NCBI RefSeq assembly: GCF_016863635.1
Contig: NZ_BOPG01000019.1
Span: 1 to 64,000 of the forward strand
Origin: Virgisporangium aurantiacum
GTDB lineage: Bacteria; Actinomycetota; Actinomycetes; Mycobacteriales; Micromonosporaceae
Direction of reading: 5' to 3'
Length of the DNA stretch: 64,000 bases
Both the position numbers and the translations under genes were made by a program. Under the pieces are notes generated by a model. That model was not told the origin of the DNA. It searched no databases and saw nothing but the letters and a program-made list of their open reading frames with translations. Positions 16,810-25,405 of this stretch are shown one piece after another; position 1 is the first letter of the stretch; each line of letters begins with the position of its first letter.

Positions 16810-16918
16810 CCGAACCTCCAGCGGAGCGGGCGGCGGGGACGCCGCTAGAACGTTAAAAAGTTGGGGCAGCAGACAAATTGGAGTCGTAGAGGAACATCAA
16901 AAGCAATCGTCTCTGCTT

Positions 16919-16940
16919 GTTTCGCAATCGTTTCGCAATC
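16919..16940. repeat. Tandem 11-bp direct repeat upstream of the second sugar operon
   Basis: GTTTCGCAATC occurs twice head to tail at 16919-16929 and 16930-16940, with a related CAATCGT at about 16904-16910. It lies in the 150-bp gap upstream of the binding-protein gene and could be a binding site for a regulator encoded elsewhere. No clear promoter is resolved in this gap. Confidence 0.5.
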
Positions 16941-16961
16941 TTGACGACCGCGAGGTGACGC

Positions 16962-17810
16962 TCAGAGAGCGCGCAGACGCGCGTCGAGCGCCTCGAGGTA
17001 TCCGCGCCCGTAGGTGCCCGTCTCCAGGCCGGCGAGCAGGTGGTCGGGGAGGTCCTGCGGCAGGTCGGCCGCGCACGACCCGGCGGCCAGCGCGATCGTG
17101 GCGACGGTGTCGACGTCACCGGTGAAGTCGACGCAGCGCCGCAGCACGTCGCTCATGCTGCTGCCGGCGGTCACGGCCGTCACCGCCGCCCGCACGCTCA
17201 TCCAGCCCGGCGCGCCGACGGCGCCGGTCCACGGCGTCGCCCAATTCCGGGCAGATCCGGCATCCGGCACGTGCTCGGTCAGGAACCGGCCGAGGTCGGC
17301 GCGCGGGCCCAGGTCGTAGCGGAAGTAGTGCGGCATCAGCGCGGCGGCGCAGGCGGCGGCGATGCCGGCGGGCGTGTCGTGGGTGATCGCCGCCTGCACG
17401 CGCGTACGGGCGAGCACCTCGTCGAGATCGGGGAGGACGCCCACCGGGCAGGCGCGCATCGCCGCCCCGCTCTTGTCGCTGTGCGGGCGGATGCGGGCCA
17501 GGAACTCGTCACCGTCGGCGACGCTCTCCAGGAAGCGCTGGAAGCCGCCGGCGTAGCCGGACCGCGGATCGCGCCGGAACACCTCGACGAACTTCGCGGC
17601 GAGGACGCGCGGGGTCCAGTCCAGCCCGTCGACGAGCGCCTCGGCGATCGCGAGGCTCATCTGGGTGTCGTCGGTGTAGTGACCGGCGGGAATCTCGTGC
17701 GTCGGGTGCTCGATGTACCCGGACAGGTCGTTGTGCGCCCGCACGACCTGCTCGGGCGCGTACTCGAAGCCGGCACCGTACGCGTCACCGATCGCCAGTT
17801 CCACCAGCAC
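16962..17810 (-). CDS. ADP-ribosylglycohydrolase family protein (DraG/ARH-like)
   Basis: A 282-residue protein of the DraG fold, which removes ADP-ribose from proteins or small molecules using two magnesium ions. IGDAYGAGFE, GHYTDDTQMSLAIAEAL (Thr46, Asp47, Asp48) and the late DVDTVATIALAAGS carry the metal ligands. The gene starts with GTG at 17810 and is divergent from the aromatic-acid operon. The length suits a single-domain hydrolase. The physiological substrate is unknown, since many family members act on free nucleotides or other ligands. Confidence 0.9.
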   Translation of the reverse strand: MLVELAIGDAYGAGFEYAPEQVVRAHNDLSGYIEHPTHEIPAGHYTDDTQMSLAIAEALVDGLDWTPRVLAAKFVEVFRRDPRSGYAGGFQRFLESVADGDEFLARIRPHSDKSGAAMRACPVGVLPDLDEVLARTRVQAAITHDTPAGIAAACAAALMPHYFRYDLGPRADLGRFLTEHVPDAGSARNWATPWTGAVGAPGWMSVRAAVTAVTAGSSMSDVLRRCVDFTGDVDTVATIALAAGSCAADLPQDLPDHLLAGLETGTYGRGYLEALDARLRAL

Positions 17811-17878
17811 GGGAGTGACGGTACCCGATCTTGCACCGGGTGTGCGTCATCTAAGATCCTCTGAGCTGGAGGTGTTCC

Positions 17879-18550
17879 ATGCCTGTCGTCGTCCGCAACA
17901 CGCCCCGCACCGATCTCTCCGTCGTCGACGCGCTGGGCGCTCTCGGCACCGCGACCGTCCACGAGGCGCAGGGCCGCACCGGCCTGCTGCACCACCGGTT
18001 GCGCCCGATCTACCGGCCGGCCGCCGTCGCCGGCAACGCGCTGACGTGCACCGTCGCGCCCGGCGACAACTGGACGATCCACGTGGCGGTCGAACAGGCG
18101 CGGCCCGGCGACGTCCTGGTGGTGACGCCGACCAGCCCGTGCGACGACGGTTACCTCGGCGACCTGCTCGCGCTCAGCCTGCGCACGCACGGCGTCCGCG
18201 GGCTGGTGATCGACGCCGGCGTGCGCGACGTCGCCGCGCTCACCGAGATGCGCTTCCCGGTGTGGGCGAAGGCGATCTGCGCGCAGGGCACGGTCAAGGA
18301 GACGCCCGGCGACGTGGGGACGCCGATCGTGTGCGCGGGCGTGCCGATCCGGCCCGGCGACGTGATCGTGGCCGACGACGACGGCGTGGTCGCGGTCCCC
18401 TGCGCCGACGCGGAGACCGTCCTCGACGCCGGCCGCCGGCGCGAGGAGAAGGAGGCGTCGACGCGGGCCCGGCTCGCGGCCGGCGAACTCGGCCTCGACA
18501 TCTACGGGATGCGCGAAAGGCTTGCCGCGAAAGGGTTGCGGTACATATGA
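17879..18550 (+). CDS. ligK: 4-carboxy-4-hydroxy-2-oxoadipate aldolase (LigK/GalC type, RraA fold)
   Basis: A 223-residue protein of the RraA/class II pyruvate aldolase family. GDLLA (residues 94-98) and the metal/substrate motif DAGVRD (112-117) are intact; these separate true aldolases from RraA regulators. It should split 4-carboxy-4-hydroxy-2-oxoadipate into pyruvate and oxaloacetate, the last step of protocatechuate and gallate 4,5-cleavage. The four genes that follow encode the neighbouring steps, which strongly supports the assignment. GGAGG sits about 7 nt before the ATG. Its stop overlaps the next start (ATGA). Confidence 0.9.
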   Translation: MPVVVRNTPRTDLSVVDALGALGTATVHEAQGRTGLLHHRLRPIYRPAAVAGNALTCTVAPGDNWTIHVAVEQARPGDVLVVTPTSPCDDGYLGDLLALSLRTHGVRGLVIDAGVRDVAALTEMRFPVWAKAICAQGTVKETPGDVGTPIVCAGVPIRPGDVIVADDDGVVAVPCADAETVLDAGRRREEKEASTRARLAAGELGLDIYGMRERLAAKGLRYI

Positions 18551-19674
18551 CCGGTGTTCCGTGTGACGTCATGCGGGGTGGCACGTCGAAGGGGCTGGTG
18601 TTTCGCGAACGCGACCTGCCCGCCGACCGGGCCACCCGCGACGCGGTGCTCCTCGCGGCGATGGGCTCGCCCGACCCGCGCGAGATCGACGGCCTGGGCG
18701 GCGCGCACCCGCTCACGTCGAAGGTCGCGGTGGTCTCGCCGTCCGACCGGCCCGACGCCGACGTGGAGTACCTGTTCCTCCAGGTGTGGCCGGACCGGCC
18801 GGAGGTCTCCGACAACCAGAACTGCGGCAACATGCTCGCCGCGGTCGGGCCGTTCGCGATCGAGCACGGCATGGTCGAGGCCGGCGACGGCGTCACGCCG
18901 GTGCGCATCTGGATGCGCAACACGTCGACGCTCGCCACCGCCGTCGTCTCGACGCCCGGCGGTTCGGTCTCCTACGAGGGCACCGCGCGCATCGACGGGG
19001 TGCCCGGCAGCCACGCGCCGATCCCGGTGGAGTTCGCCGACATCGCCGGATCGTCGTGCGGCGCGCTGCTGCCGACCGGCAACGTCGTCGACGTCGTCGA
19101 GGGCGTGCGGGTCACCTGTGTCGACAACGGGATGCCGGTGGTGTGCCTCGCGGCCGCGGACGTCGGGCTCACGGGTGCCGAGTCGCCGGCCCAGATCGAG
19201 GCGCGCGCCGACGTGCTGGCGCGCGTCGAGGCGATCCGGCTCGCGGCCGGCCCGCTGATGAACCTCGGCGACGTGACCGACCGGACCGTGCCGAAGATGA
19301 GCCTGCTGTCGCCGCCGGTCGCCGGTGGCGCTATCGGCACGCGCACGCTGATCCCGCACCGGGTGCACGAGGCGATCGGCGTGCTCGGCGCCGTGTCTGT
19401 CGCGACCGCGTGCCTGCTGCCGGGATCGGTCGCGGCCGACATCGCAACCGGCATCGCCGCCGGCATCGCGGCTGGCGTCGCGGCTGGCGTCGCGGCACAA
19501 GGCGGCGGCGTGGACGTCGAGGTCGAGCATCCGACCGGGTTCTTCACCGTGACGCTCGACGTGACCGCCGGAACCGACGGGCCGACCGTGCGGCGGGCGG
19601 CGTTGCTGCGCACGGCGCGGCTCCTGATGCGCGGCGAGGTCATGGTTCCGTCGTCGGTGTGGGAGGGGCCGTGA
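18547..19674 (+). CDS. galD: 4-oxalomesaconate tautomerase (GalD type, PrpF family)
   Basis: A 375-residue PrpF-like isomerase. It begins [20 protein letters not shown], with the substrate loop typical of the family, and carries the conserved cysteines in [15 protein letters not shown] and the late [10 protein letters not shown]. It converts the keto form of 4-oxalomesaconate into the enol form used by the hydratase encoded two genes on. Residues 299-318 contain an unusual run of five four-residue units ([20 protein letters not shown]) encoded by a 12-bp tandem repeat. ATG start overlaps the previous stop; the 3' end overlaps the next gene by 4 nt. Confidence 0.88.
   Translation: MTGVPCDVMRGGTSKGLVFRERDLPADRATRDAVLLAAMGSPDPREIDGLGGAHPLTSKVAVVSPSDRPDADVEYLFLQVWPDRPEVSDNQNCGNMLAAVGPFAIEHGMVEAGDGVTPVRIWMRNTSTLATAVVSTPGGSVSYEGTARIDGVPGSHAPIPVEFADIAGSSCGALLPTGNVVDVVEGVRVTCVDNGMPVVCLAAADVGLTGAESPAQIEARADVLARVEAIRLAAGPLMNLGDVTDRTVPKMSLLSPPVAGGAIGTRTLIPHRVHEAIGVLGAVSVATACLLPGSVAADIATGIAAGIAAGVAAGVAAQGGGVDVEVEHPTGFFTVTLDVTAGTDGPTVRRAALLRTARLLMRGEVMVPSSVWEGP
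19441..19500 (+). repeat. Five tandem 12-bp units inside the tautomerase gene
   Basis: Units ATCGCAACCGGC, ATCGCCGCCGGC, ATCGCGGCTGGC, GTCGCGGCTGGC and GTCGCGGCACAA run head to tail and in frame. They insert a flexible glycine/alanine stretch after the VAADIATG segment. A 12-bp period keeps the reading frame, so copy number may vary between strains without inactivating the gene. Confidence 0.75.
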
Positions 19675-20537
19675 GTCGCGTCACGCTCGTCGGGCTCGGC
19701 GAGGTCGGCCGAACCTTCGCCGAGGACCTACACGGATGTGAACTGTCCACATGGGACACCGCGTTCGACCGGCCCGACAGCGCGGCGTCCCGGAACGCCG
19801 CCGAGCTCGGGATCACCGTCGCCGCCTCCGCGCCGGACGCTGTCGGCGGCGCCGACCTCGTCATCAGCGCGGTCACCGCGGCCAACTGCGTCGACGCCGC
19901 GGTCGCGGTGGCGGCCGGGATCCGCGGCGGTGCCTGGTACTTCGATCTGAACTCCAGTTCGCCCGGTCACAAGACCGAGGCGGCACGGGTCATCGACGGT
20001 GCGGGTGGCCGCTACGTGGAAGCGGCACTGATGTCGCCGATCGGGCCGCGCCGATTGGCGTCACCATTTCTCCTCGGTGGCCCGCATGCCGCCGACTTCG
20101 CCGCGGTGGCGGAAGCGTGGGGGCTCTCGGGGGTGAGCGTCGCGTCCGACACCGTCGGCCGCGCGGCCGCGACCAAGCTGTGCCGGTCGGTGCTCACCAA
20201 GGGTCTGGAGGCGTTGTTCACCGAGTCGCTGCTCGCCGCCCGGAGCTACGGCGTCGAGCGCGAGGTGCTCGCGTCGCTGTCGGACCTGTTGCCACCGGCC
20301 GACTGGGAGGCGATCGCCGGGTACTTCGTGTCGCGCTCGCTGCAGCACGGCCGGCGCCGCGCCGAGGAGATGACCGAGGCCGCGGCGACCGTCGCGGAGG
20401 CCGGCGTGGAACCGTTGATGTCGACCGCGACCGCCGCGCGCCAGGCGTGGGCCGCCCGCTTCCCGGATGCGGCCGACGCGAACGCGACGTTCGCGATGAT
20501 CGACGCCGTGCGGGCGGCGATGGAGGAGCCCGAATGA
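19671..20537 (+). CDS. NAD(P)-dependent dehydrogenase of the 6-phosphogluconate/beta-hydroxyacid type with DUF1932
   Basis: A 288-residue protein with an N-terminal Rossmann fold ([20 protein letters not shown]) and a DUF1932-like helical C-terminal domain (about residues 165-288). The serine region DLNSSSPGHK and the catalytic-lysine region GRAAATKLCRSVLTKGLEAL match beta-hydroxyacid dehydrogenases. It is coupled on both sides by 4-base overlaps to lower-pathway genes of aromatic-acid degradation. The known pathway uses a different fold (LigC, Gfo/Idh type) for its only oxidation. This protein may therefore fill that step or handle a side product; that is inference. Confidence 0.82.
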   Translation: MSRVTLVGLGEVGRTFAEDLHGCELSTWDTAFDRPDSAASRNAAELGITVAASAPDAVGGADLVISAVTAANCVDAAVAVAAGIRGGAWYFDLNSSSPGHKTEAARVIDGAGGRYVEAALMSPIGPRRLASPFLLGGPHAADFAAVAEAWGLSGVSVASDTVGRAAATKLCRSVLTKGLEALFTESLLAARSYGVEREVLASLSDLLPPADWEAIAGYFVSRSLQHGRRRAEEMTEAAATVAEAGVEPLMSTATAARQAWAARFPDAADANATFAMIDAVRAAMEEPE

Positions 20538-21538
20538 TCATCGACTGCCACGGCCACTACACGACGGCGCCCGCCGCGCACACCGAATGGCGGGCGCGCC
20601 TGCTGAACAGCTCCGAGCCGCCGGACTACCCGCACATCCCCGACGACGAGATCCGCGAGTCCATCGAGACGAACCAGTTGCGGCTGCTCACCGAGCGCGG
20701 CGCCGACATGACCATTTTCTCGCCGCGGGCGTCGGCGATGGCCCACCACGAGGGCGACCTCGCCACCGGCATCGCGTGGGCCCGGGCGTGCAACGACCTG
20801 ATCGCCCGCGTGGTGCACCTGTTCCCCGACACGTTCGTCGGGGTCTGCCAACTGCCGCAGGTCGCCGGCGCGCCGCTCGACGCCGCGATCGCCGAGCTCG
20901 AACGATGTGTGTCGATGGGGTTCGTGGGTCTCAACCTGAACCCCGACCCCAGCGGCGGCCGGTGGACCTCTCCCCCGCTGACCGACCGCTACTGGTACCC
21001 CATGTACGAGGCGATGGTGACGCACGACGTGCCGGCGATGGTGCACGTCTCGGCGAGCTGCAACCCGGTGTTCCACGCCACCGGCGCGCACTACATCAAC
21101 GCCGACACCACCGCGTTCATGCAACTGATCCAGGGCGACCTGTTCGCCGACTTCCCCGGCCTGCGGCTGGTGATCCCGCACGGCGGCGGTGCCGTTCCGT
21201 ACCACTGGGGGCGGTACCGCGGCCTCGCCGACATGCTGCGCAAGCCACCGCTCGACACGCACGTGATGCGCAACGTCTTCTTCGACACCTGCGTCTACCA
21301 CCAGCCCGGGATCGACCTGCTGGCCACGGTGATCGACGTCGACAACATCCTGTTCGGGTCGGAGATGGTCGGCGCGGTGCGCGGCGTCGACCCGACGACG
21401 GGTCACCATTTCGACGACACCAAACGCTACGTCGACGCGCTCGCCCTGGCCGACGCCGACCGCGCGAAAGTGTTCAGCGGCAACGCCCGGCGCGTCTATC
21501 CCCGACTCGACGCCCACCTAAAAGCGAGGGGACGATGA
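20534..21538 (+). CDS. ligJ: 4-oxalomesaconate hydratase (LigJ type amidohydrolase)
   Basis: A 334-residue amidohydrolase-fold lyase. The metal ligands are visible in IIDCHGHYTT at the N-terminus, in MVHVSASCNP, LVIPHGGGAVPYHWGR and in the final GSEMVGAVRGVDP region. It adds water to 4-oxalomesaconate to make 4-carboxy-4-hydroxy-2-oxoadipate, the substrate of the LigK-type aldolase at the front of the operon. The ATG overlaps the previous stop. Related amidohydrolases act as decarboxylases, but the operon context favours the hydratase. Confidence 0.88.
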   Translation: MIIDCHGHYTTAPAAHTEWRARLLNSSEPPDYPHIPDDEIRESIETNQLRLLTERGADMTIFSPRASAMAHHEGDLATGIAWARACNDLIARVVHLFPDTFVGVCQLPQVAGAPLDAAIAELERCVSMGFVGLNLNPDPSGGRWTSPPLTDRYWYPMYEAMVTHDVPAMVHVSASCNPVFHATGAHYINADTTAFMQLIQGDLFADFPGLRLVIPHGGGAVPYHWGRYRGLADMLRKPPLDTHVMRNVFFDTCVYHQPGIDLLATVIDVDNILFGSEMVGAVRGVDPTTGHHFDDTKRYVDALALADADRAKVFSGNARRVYPRLDAHLKARGR

Positions 21539-22431
21539 CCTTCACGCCCGACGCCGGGTGGCTGCCCTACCACCCGTCCCCGTCGAAGCCGGCGTACACG
21601 CCGCCGCCCGGCGCGGTCGACGCGCACTGCCACGTGTTCGGACCCGGCGACGCGTTCCCGTACGCGCCCGAGCGCAAGTACACGCCCACCGACGCCGGCA
21701 AGAGCGACCTGTTCGCACTGCGCGACTTCCTCGGCTTCGACCGCCAGGTCATCGTGCAGGCGACGTGCCACGGCGCCGACAACGCGGCCCTGGTCGACGC
21801 GCTACGGGCGGCGGGCGACCGGGCCCGCGGGGTGGCGACGATCCGGCCCGGCGTCTCCCGCGCGGAACTGGCCGACCTGCACGACGCGGGCGTGCGCGGC
21901 ATCCGGTTCAACTTCGTGCGTCGACTGGTGGACCCGAAGCCCGCCGCGTACTACCGCGAACTCGTCGACCGCGTCGCGGAGTTCGGCTGGCACGTCGTCA
22001 TCTACTTCGAGGCCGCCGACCTCGCGCCGAACCGGGACCTGTTCACGTCGTTCCCATGCCCGGTGGTGGTCGACCACATGGGCCGCCCCGACGTCACCAA
22101 ACCGGCCGAGTTCGACCTCTTCCTCCGATTCATGGCCGAACACGACAACGTCTGGAGCAAGGTGGGCTGCCCGGAACGGCTGACCGTCAGCGGGCCGCCG
22201 GAGTACGCCGACGTGCTGCCGTTCGCCCGCACGGTGGTGGAACGGTTCCCCGACCGGGTGCTGTGGGGCACCGACTGGCCGCACCCCAACATGAAGAGCC
22301 ACATGCCCGACGACGGGCTGCTGCTCGACCTGGTGCCCCGCATCGCGCCGTCGGAGGAGTCGCGCCACAAGCTCCTCGTCGACAACCCCACCCGCCTGTA
22401 CTGGGGTCACGTGGATAGGGTCGGGAGGTGA
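21535..22431 (+). CDS. ligI: 2-pyrone-4,6-dicarboxylate lactonase (LigI type)
   Basis: A 298-residue amidohydrolase that opens the pyrone ring of 2-pyrone-4,6-dicarboxylate to give 4-oxalomesaconate. AVDAHCHVFGPGDAFPYAPE is close to the LigI signature; VVDHMGRPDVTKP and LWGTDWPHPNMKSHMPDDG complete the metal and substrate site. It is the fifth gene of the coupled operon and feeds the tautomerase and hydratase. The starting ATG overlaps the previous stop. Its own stop overlaps a GNAT gene. Confidence 0.92.
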   Translation: MTFTPDAGWLPYHPSPSKPAYTPPPGAVDAHCHVFGPGDAFPYAPERKYTPTDAGKSDLFALRDFLGFDRQVIVQATCHGADNAALVDALRAAGDRARGVATIRPGVSRAELADLHDAGVRGIRFNFVRRLVDPKPAAYYRELVDRVAEFGWHVVIYFEAADLAPNRDLFTSFPCPVVVDHMGRPDVTKPAEFDLFLRFMAEHDNVWSKVGCPERLTVSGPPEYADVLPFARTVVERFPDRVLWGTDWPHPNMKSHMPDDGLLLDLVPRIAPSEESRHKLLVDNPTRLYWGHVDRVGR

Positions 22432-23003
22432 CCGACACGATCAGCCTGGCCGGGCCGGCCGACCGCAAGCGGGTGCTGGACTCGCTCGTGGCGGCCTTCG
22501 CGGCCGATCCCGTTCTGCGCCACCTCTTCCCCGACGACGACACCTACCCGCGGTACGCCACCGCGTTCTTCGGGCGCCTCTTCGACAAGCGCGTCGCCGC
22601 GCGCACCGTCTGGACCATCGGTCCGGGTCTGTCGGTCGCGATGTGGGACACACCGGCGAACGGCGCGGCGGAACCGCCCGGCGGCGACCCGCTCGACGAC
22701 CTGCCCGCCGACGCGCGCGCCCGGATCGACGCCTACGACCACACCGTCCACAATGGACTCCCCGACCACCCGTTCTGGTACCTCGGCGTGCTCGGCACCC
22801 ACCCCGACCACAAGGGCCGTCGCTGGGGCCGCGCCCTGATCGCCGACGGCCTGCGCCGCGCCGCCGACGACGGCCTGCCCGCCGTGCTGGAAACGAGCAA
22901 CCCGGGCAACGTCGACATCTACCGCCGCGCCGGTTTCGAGGTCGTGGGCGAACTCACGGCCGGCCCGCTCCAGGTCTGGGTGATGGAACGGCCGCCCGCC
23001 TAG
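22428..23003 (+). CDS. GNAT-family N-acetyltransferase
   Basis: A 191-residue GNAT enzyme. Acetyl-CoA binding is marked by LGVLGTHPDHKGRRWGRALI, with the closing ETSNPGNVDIYRRAGFEVVG. The GTG start at 22428 overlaps the lactonase stop and GGGAGG sits directly upstream, so it belongs to the same transcript as the aromatic-acid genes. Acetyltransferases of this type often modify drugs or amino-sugars, but a role in the pathway is not evident. Confidence 0.85.
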   Translation: MTDTISLAGPADRKRVLDSLVAAFAADPVLRHLFPDDDTYPRYATAFFGRLFDKRVAARTVWTIGPGLSVAMWDTPANGAAEPPGGDPLDDLPADARARIDAYDHTVHNGLPDHPFWYLGVLGTHPDHKGRRWGRALIADGLRRAADDGLPAVLETSNPGNVDIYRRAGFEVVGELTAGPLQVWVMERPPA

Positions 23004-23918
23004 ATGGCAAGACCCTTATGGGACGCGTTGAGGCCCGCCCTCCGCACGGAAATCGAGCGACTGGCCGGTGGTCGGGTCGTCGACGCCCGATCCTGCGCGG
23101 GCGGGTTCTCGCCGGGGTTCGCGTCCCGCCTCACGCTCGCCGACGGCGGGCGGGTCTTCGTCAAGGCGATCGACGCCCGGCGGTGGCCGCACGAGGTCGC
23201 CGCGTACCGGGCCGAGGCACGCGTCAACGCGGCTCTGCCGAATGGTGCGCCCGCGCCCCGGTTCCGCGGCGCGCTCGACGACGAGCGGTGGATCGTGCTC
23301 GCGTTCGAGGACGTCGACGGCGTCACCCCGGAGCCGTGGACGCCCGACGCGCTCGGCCGTGTGCTCGCCGCCACCGCCGACCTCGGCCGGCCCGCGGTGC
23401 CGCTCGACCGCGACCATCCCCGGCTCGGCGGCTGGGCCACGCTGACGGCCGACCGCCTCGCGCCGCACGACCCGTGGGCGGCGGCGAACCTGAAGCGGCT
23501 CACCGACCTCGAACGCGCCGGCCTCGACACGGCCTGCGGCGACTCGCTCGTCCACGGCGACCTGTATCCGCACAACATCCTGCTGACGCCCGACCGGGTG
23601 GTCGTCGTCGACTGGCCGCACGCCCGGCTCGGTGCGCCCGTCGTCGACCTGGTGACCGTCCTGTCGAGCGCCGCCGCCGACGGCCTCGACCCCGAAGCGG
23701 CGCTGCGCCGCCGCGCCGATTCGGGAGCCGCCGGCGTCCCGCCGGGTGACGTCGACGCGGTGCTCGCCGCGCACGCCGGCTTCCTCGTCTCCGGCGGGCT
23801 GGCGACGATGCCGCCCGGCCTGGAACCCATCGCGGCCGCCAAGCGCCGCCTGGGCGCGGCCGCCGCCCGCTGGCTCCGCCACCGCATCGATGACGGCAAG
23901 AGTCCGATCACGGACTGA
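23004..23918 (+). CDS. Aminoglycoside phosphotransferase (APH)-family kinase
   Basis: A 304-residue protein kinase-like small-molecule kinase. A glycine-rich loop lies in ARSCAGGFSPGFAS, a probable ATP-lysine in VFVKAIDARRWPHEVAAY, and the catalytic loop is LVHGDLYPHNILL. The metal motif reads VVDWPHAR where the family usually has D-[FW]-E-x-x, so the second acidic position is lost. It begins immediately after the GNAT stop. It may phosphorylate an antibiotic, a sugar or a metabolite; none can be chosen from sequence. Confidence 0.85.
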   Translation: MARPLWDALRPALRTEIERLAGGRVVDARSCAGGFSPGFASRLTLADGGRVFVKAIDARRWPHEVAAYRAEARVNAALPNGAPAPRFRGALDDERWIVLAFEDVDGVTPEPWTPDALGRVLAATADLGRPAVPLDRDHPRLGGWATLTADRLAPHDPWAAANLKRLTDLERAGLDTACGDSLVHGDLYPHNILLTPDRVVVVDWPHARLGAPVVDLVTVLSSAAADGLDPEAALRRRADSGAAGVPPGDVDAVLAAHAGFLVSGGLATMPPGLEPIAAAKRRLGAAAARWLRHRIDDGKSPITD

Positions 23919-23995
23919 ATCGACCTCCGCTCCGCCCGATCGGGCAGGGTACGACCGGACGAGCGCGTCGGACCCAACGCCGGGAGGCGGTTCAG

Positions 23996-25285
23996 ATGAG
24001 GAAGCTCGTGATCGTGGCCGTTCTCGCCCTGCTGGGTACCGGAGCCGCCGCCCCGGTGCGGGCGGGATCCACCCGGCCCGACGTCGACGCGGTGCGGGGC
24101 TGGAACGGGCTGGCGCTGGACGCGGTGCGCACCACGCGGGCCACCGACGCCGACGCCGCCCGGCTCTACGCGATGCTCAACGTCGCCGTGTACGACGCCG
24201 TGAACGGCGTCGCCGGCAGCCGGCCGGCCCGGGCGCACGCGCTGGTGCCGGGGCCGGGGCCACGGGACGCCGACCCGCAGGCGGCCGCGGTGACCGCGGC
24301 ACACGCGGTGCTCGTCCACCTCGATCCGGCCAGGACCACCGACTACGACGCGCGTCGCGACGCCGATCTCGCGGCCCTGCGCGGCGGCCCGGCCGTCGCG
24401 CGCGGAGCCGCGTGGGGCCGGCACGTCGGCGCCGGGGTGATCGCCGCACGGACCGGTGACGGCTCGACGCCCGTGGAGAGCCAGCCGGCCGGCACCGGAC
24501 CCGGCGTGTTCCGGGCCGCGTGGTCGGGCACGCAGTACCGCGCCGTGCGGCCGTTCGCGGTCGCCGACGCCGGCCGGTACGTGCCCGGGCCGCCGCCGGC
24601 GTTGACCGGCGTGCCCTACGCGGCGGCGTTCGCGGAGGTGGCGGTGCTCGGCTCGGCCGCGCTGCCGGATCCGGAACTGCTTGCCACGTACCAGTTCTGG
24701 TCGTTGCCGGCCGGATCGAGCCAGCCGCCCGGTGAGTGGCTGCGGATCGGGCTGGACGTGGCCGGCGCACGGCACCTGCCGCTGGCCGACCAGGCCCGGC
24801 TCACCGCGCTGCTGACGATGGCGCTCGCCGACACTACGGTCGCGACCGTCACCACGAAGTACACCTACCGGCACTGGCGACCGACGACGGCGATCCGCGA
24901 GGCCGACACCGACGGCAACCCGGTGACGACCGCCGATCCCCTGTGGAGCGCCCGCGCCGGTTCGGTCGGTGGCACGCCGGAGTACGTGTCGGGTCACAGC
25001 TCCTACAGCGCGGCCGGAGCCGCGACGCTCGCCGGCTTCTTCTGCGCCGACGCGATCCCGTTCAGCCACGCCACCGACTCCGCGCCGGGCGGCACGCCGC
25101 GCGACTACGCGGGGTTCGCGGCGGCCGCCACCGAGGCGGGCCGGTCGCGGGTGTACGGCGGGCAGCACTTCGAGTTCAGCAACCAGGCGGGTCTGGCGCT
25201 GGGCCGCGGGGTGGCCGGTGAGGTGCTGGCGACCCGGTTGCTGGTCCGTTCCGGGCCGACGCACGTCGGCGCCTGCCCGCGCTGA
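23996..25285 (+). CDS. Secreted vanadium-haloperoxidase/PAP2-like protein
   Basis: A 429-residue protein with a cleavable signal peptide (LVIVAVLALLGTGAAAPVRA) and the vanadate/phosphate pocket of the vanadium chloroperoxidase-acid phosphatase superfamily. Lys288 with YRHWRP (residues 291-296), SGHSSYS (332-338) and RVYGGQH (Arg385, His391) form the expected three-part site. A helical N-terminal domain (DAARLYAMLNVAVYDAVNG) is typical of the haloperoxidase-like branch. It may oxidise halides or act as a phosphatase outside the cell; sequence alone does not decide. The ATG at 23996 has GGAGG upstream. Confidence 0.87.
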   Translation: MRKLVIVAVLALLGTGAAAPVRAGSTRPDVDAVRGWNGLALDAVRTTRATDADAARLYAMLNVAVYDAVNGVAGSRPARAHALVPGPGPRDADPQAAAVTAAHAVLVHLDPARTTDYDARRDADLAALRGGPAVARGAAWGRHVGAGVIAARTGDGSTPVESQPAGTGPGVFRAAWSGTQYRAVRPFAVADAGRYVPGPPPALTGVPYAAAFAEVAVLGSAALPDPELLATYQFWSLPAGSSQPPGEWLRIGLDVAGARHLPLADQARLTALLTMALADTTVATVTTKYTYRHWRPTTAIREADTDGNPVTTADPLWSARAGSVGGTPEYVSGHSSYSAAGAATLAGFFCADAIPFSHATDSAPGGTPRDYAGFAAAATEAGRSRVYGGQHFEFSNQAGLALGRGVAGEVLATRLLVRSGPTHVGACPR

Positions 25286-25334
25286 ACGGCGTCAATTCTC
25301 GGTAACGGGTCCCAGCACGCGGGCCGAATCAGTC

Positions 25335-25359
25335 GGTGTTCAGTGGGTGTTCAGTGCCA
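25335..25359 (+). promoter_or_regulatory. Tandem 11-bp repeat resembling a PHO box
   Basis: GGTGTTCAGTG is repeated head to tail at 25335-25345 and 25346-25356. Read as GTTCAGT units every 11 bp (25338 and 25349), it resembles the direct-repeat PHO boxes bound by PhoP in streptomycetes, whose core is GTTCACC. It lies about 50 bp before the start of the small secreted protein. PhoP control is inference. Confidence 0.4.
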
Positions 25360-25405
25360 CCGGTCACGCTTCCGGCAATTTCACCCCGCCGAAGGGAGCT
25401 TGCCG

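Noticed and set aside
19441..19500. CRISPR or minisatellite array
   Set aside because: The five 12-bp units are in frame within a protein and have no spacers; they are a coding tandem repeat.
23004..23918. Confirmed aminoglycoside resistance gene
   Set aside because: The APH fold is shared by many metabolite kinases, and the metal motif is DWP rather than the usual D-x-E. The substrate is left open.
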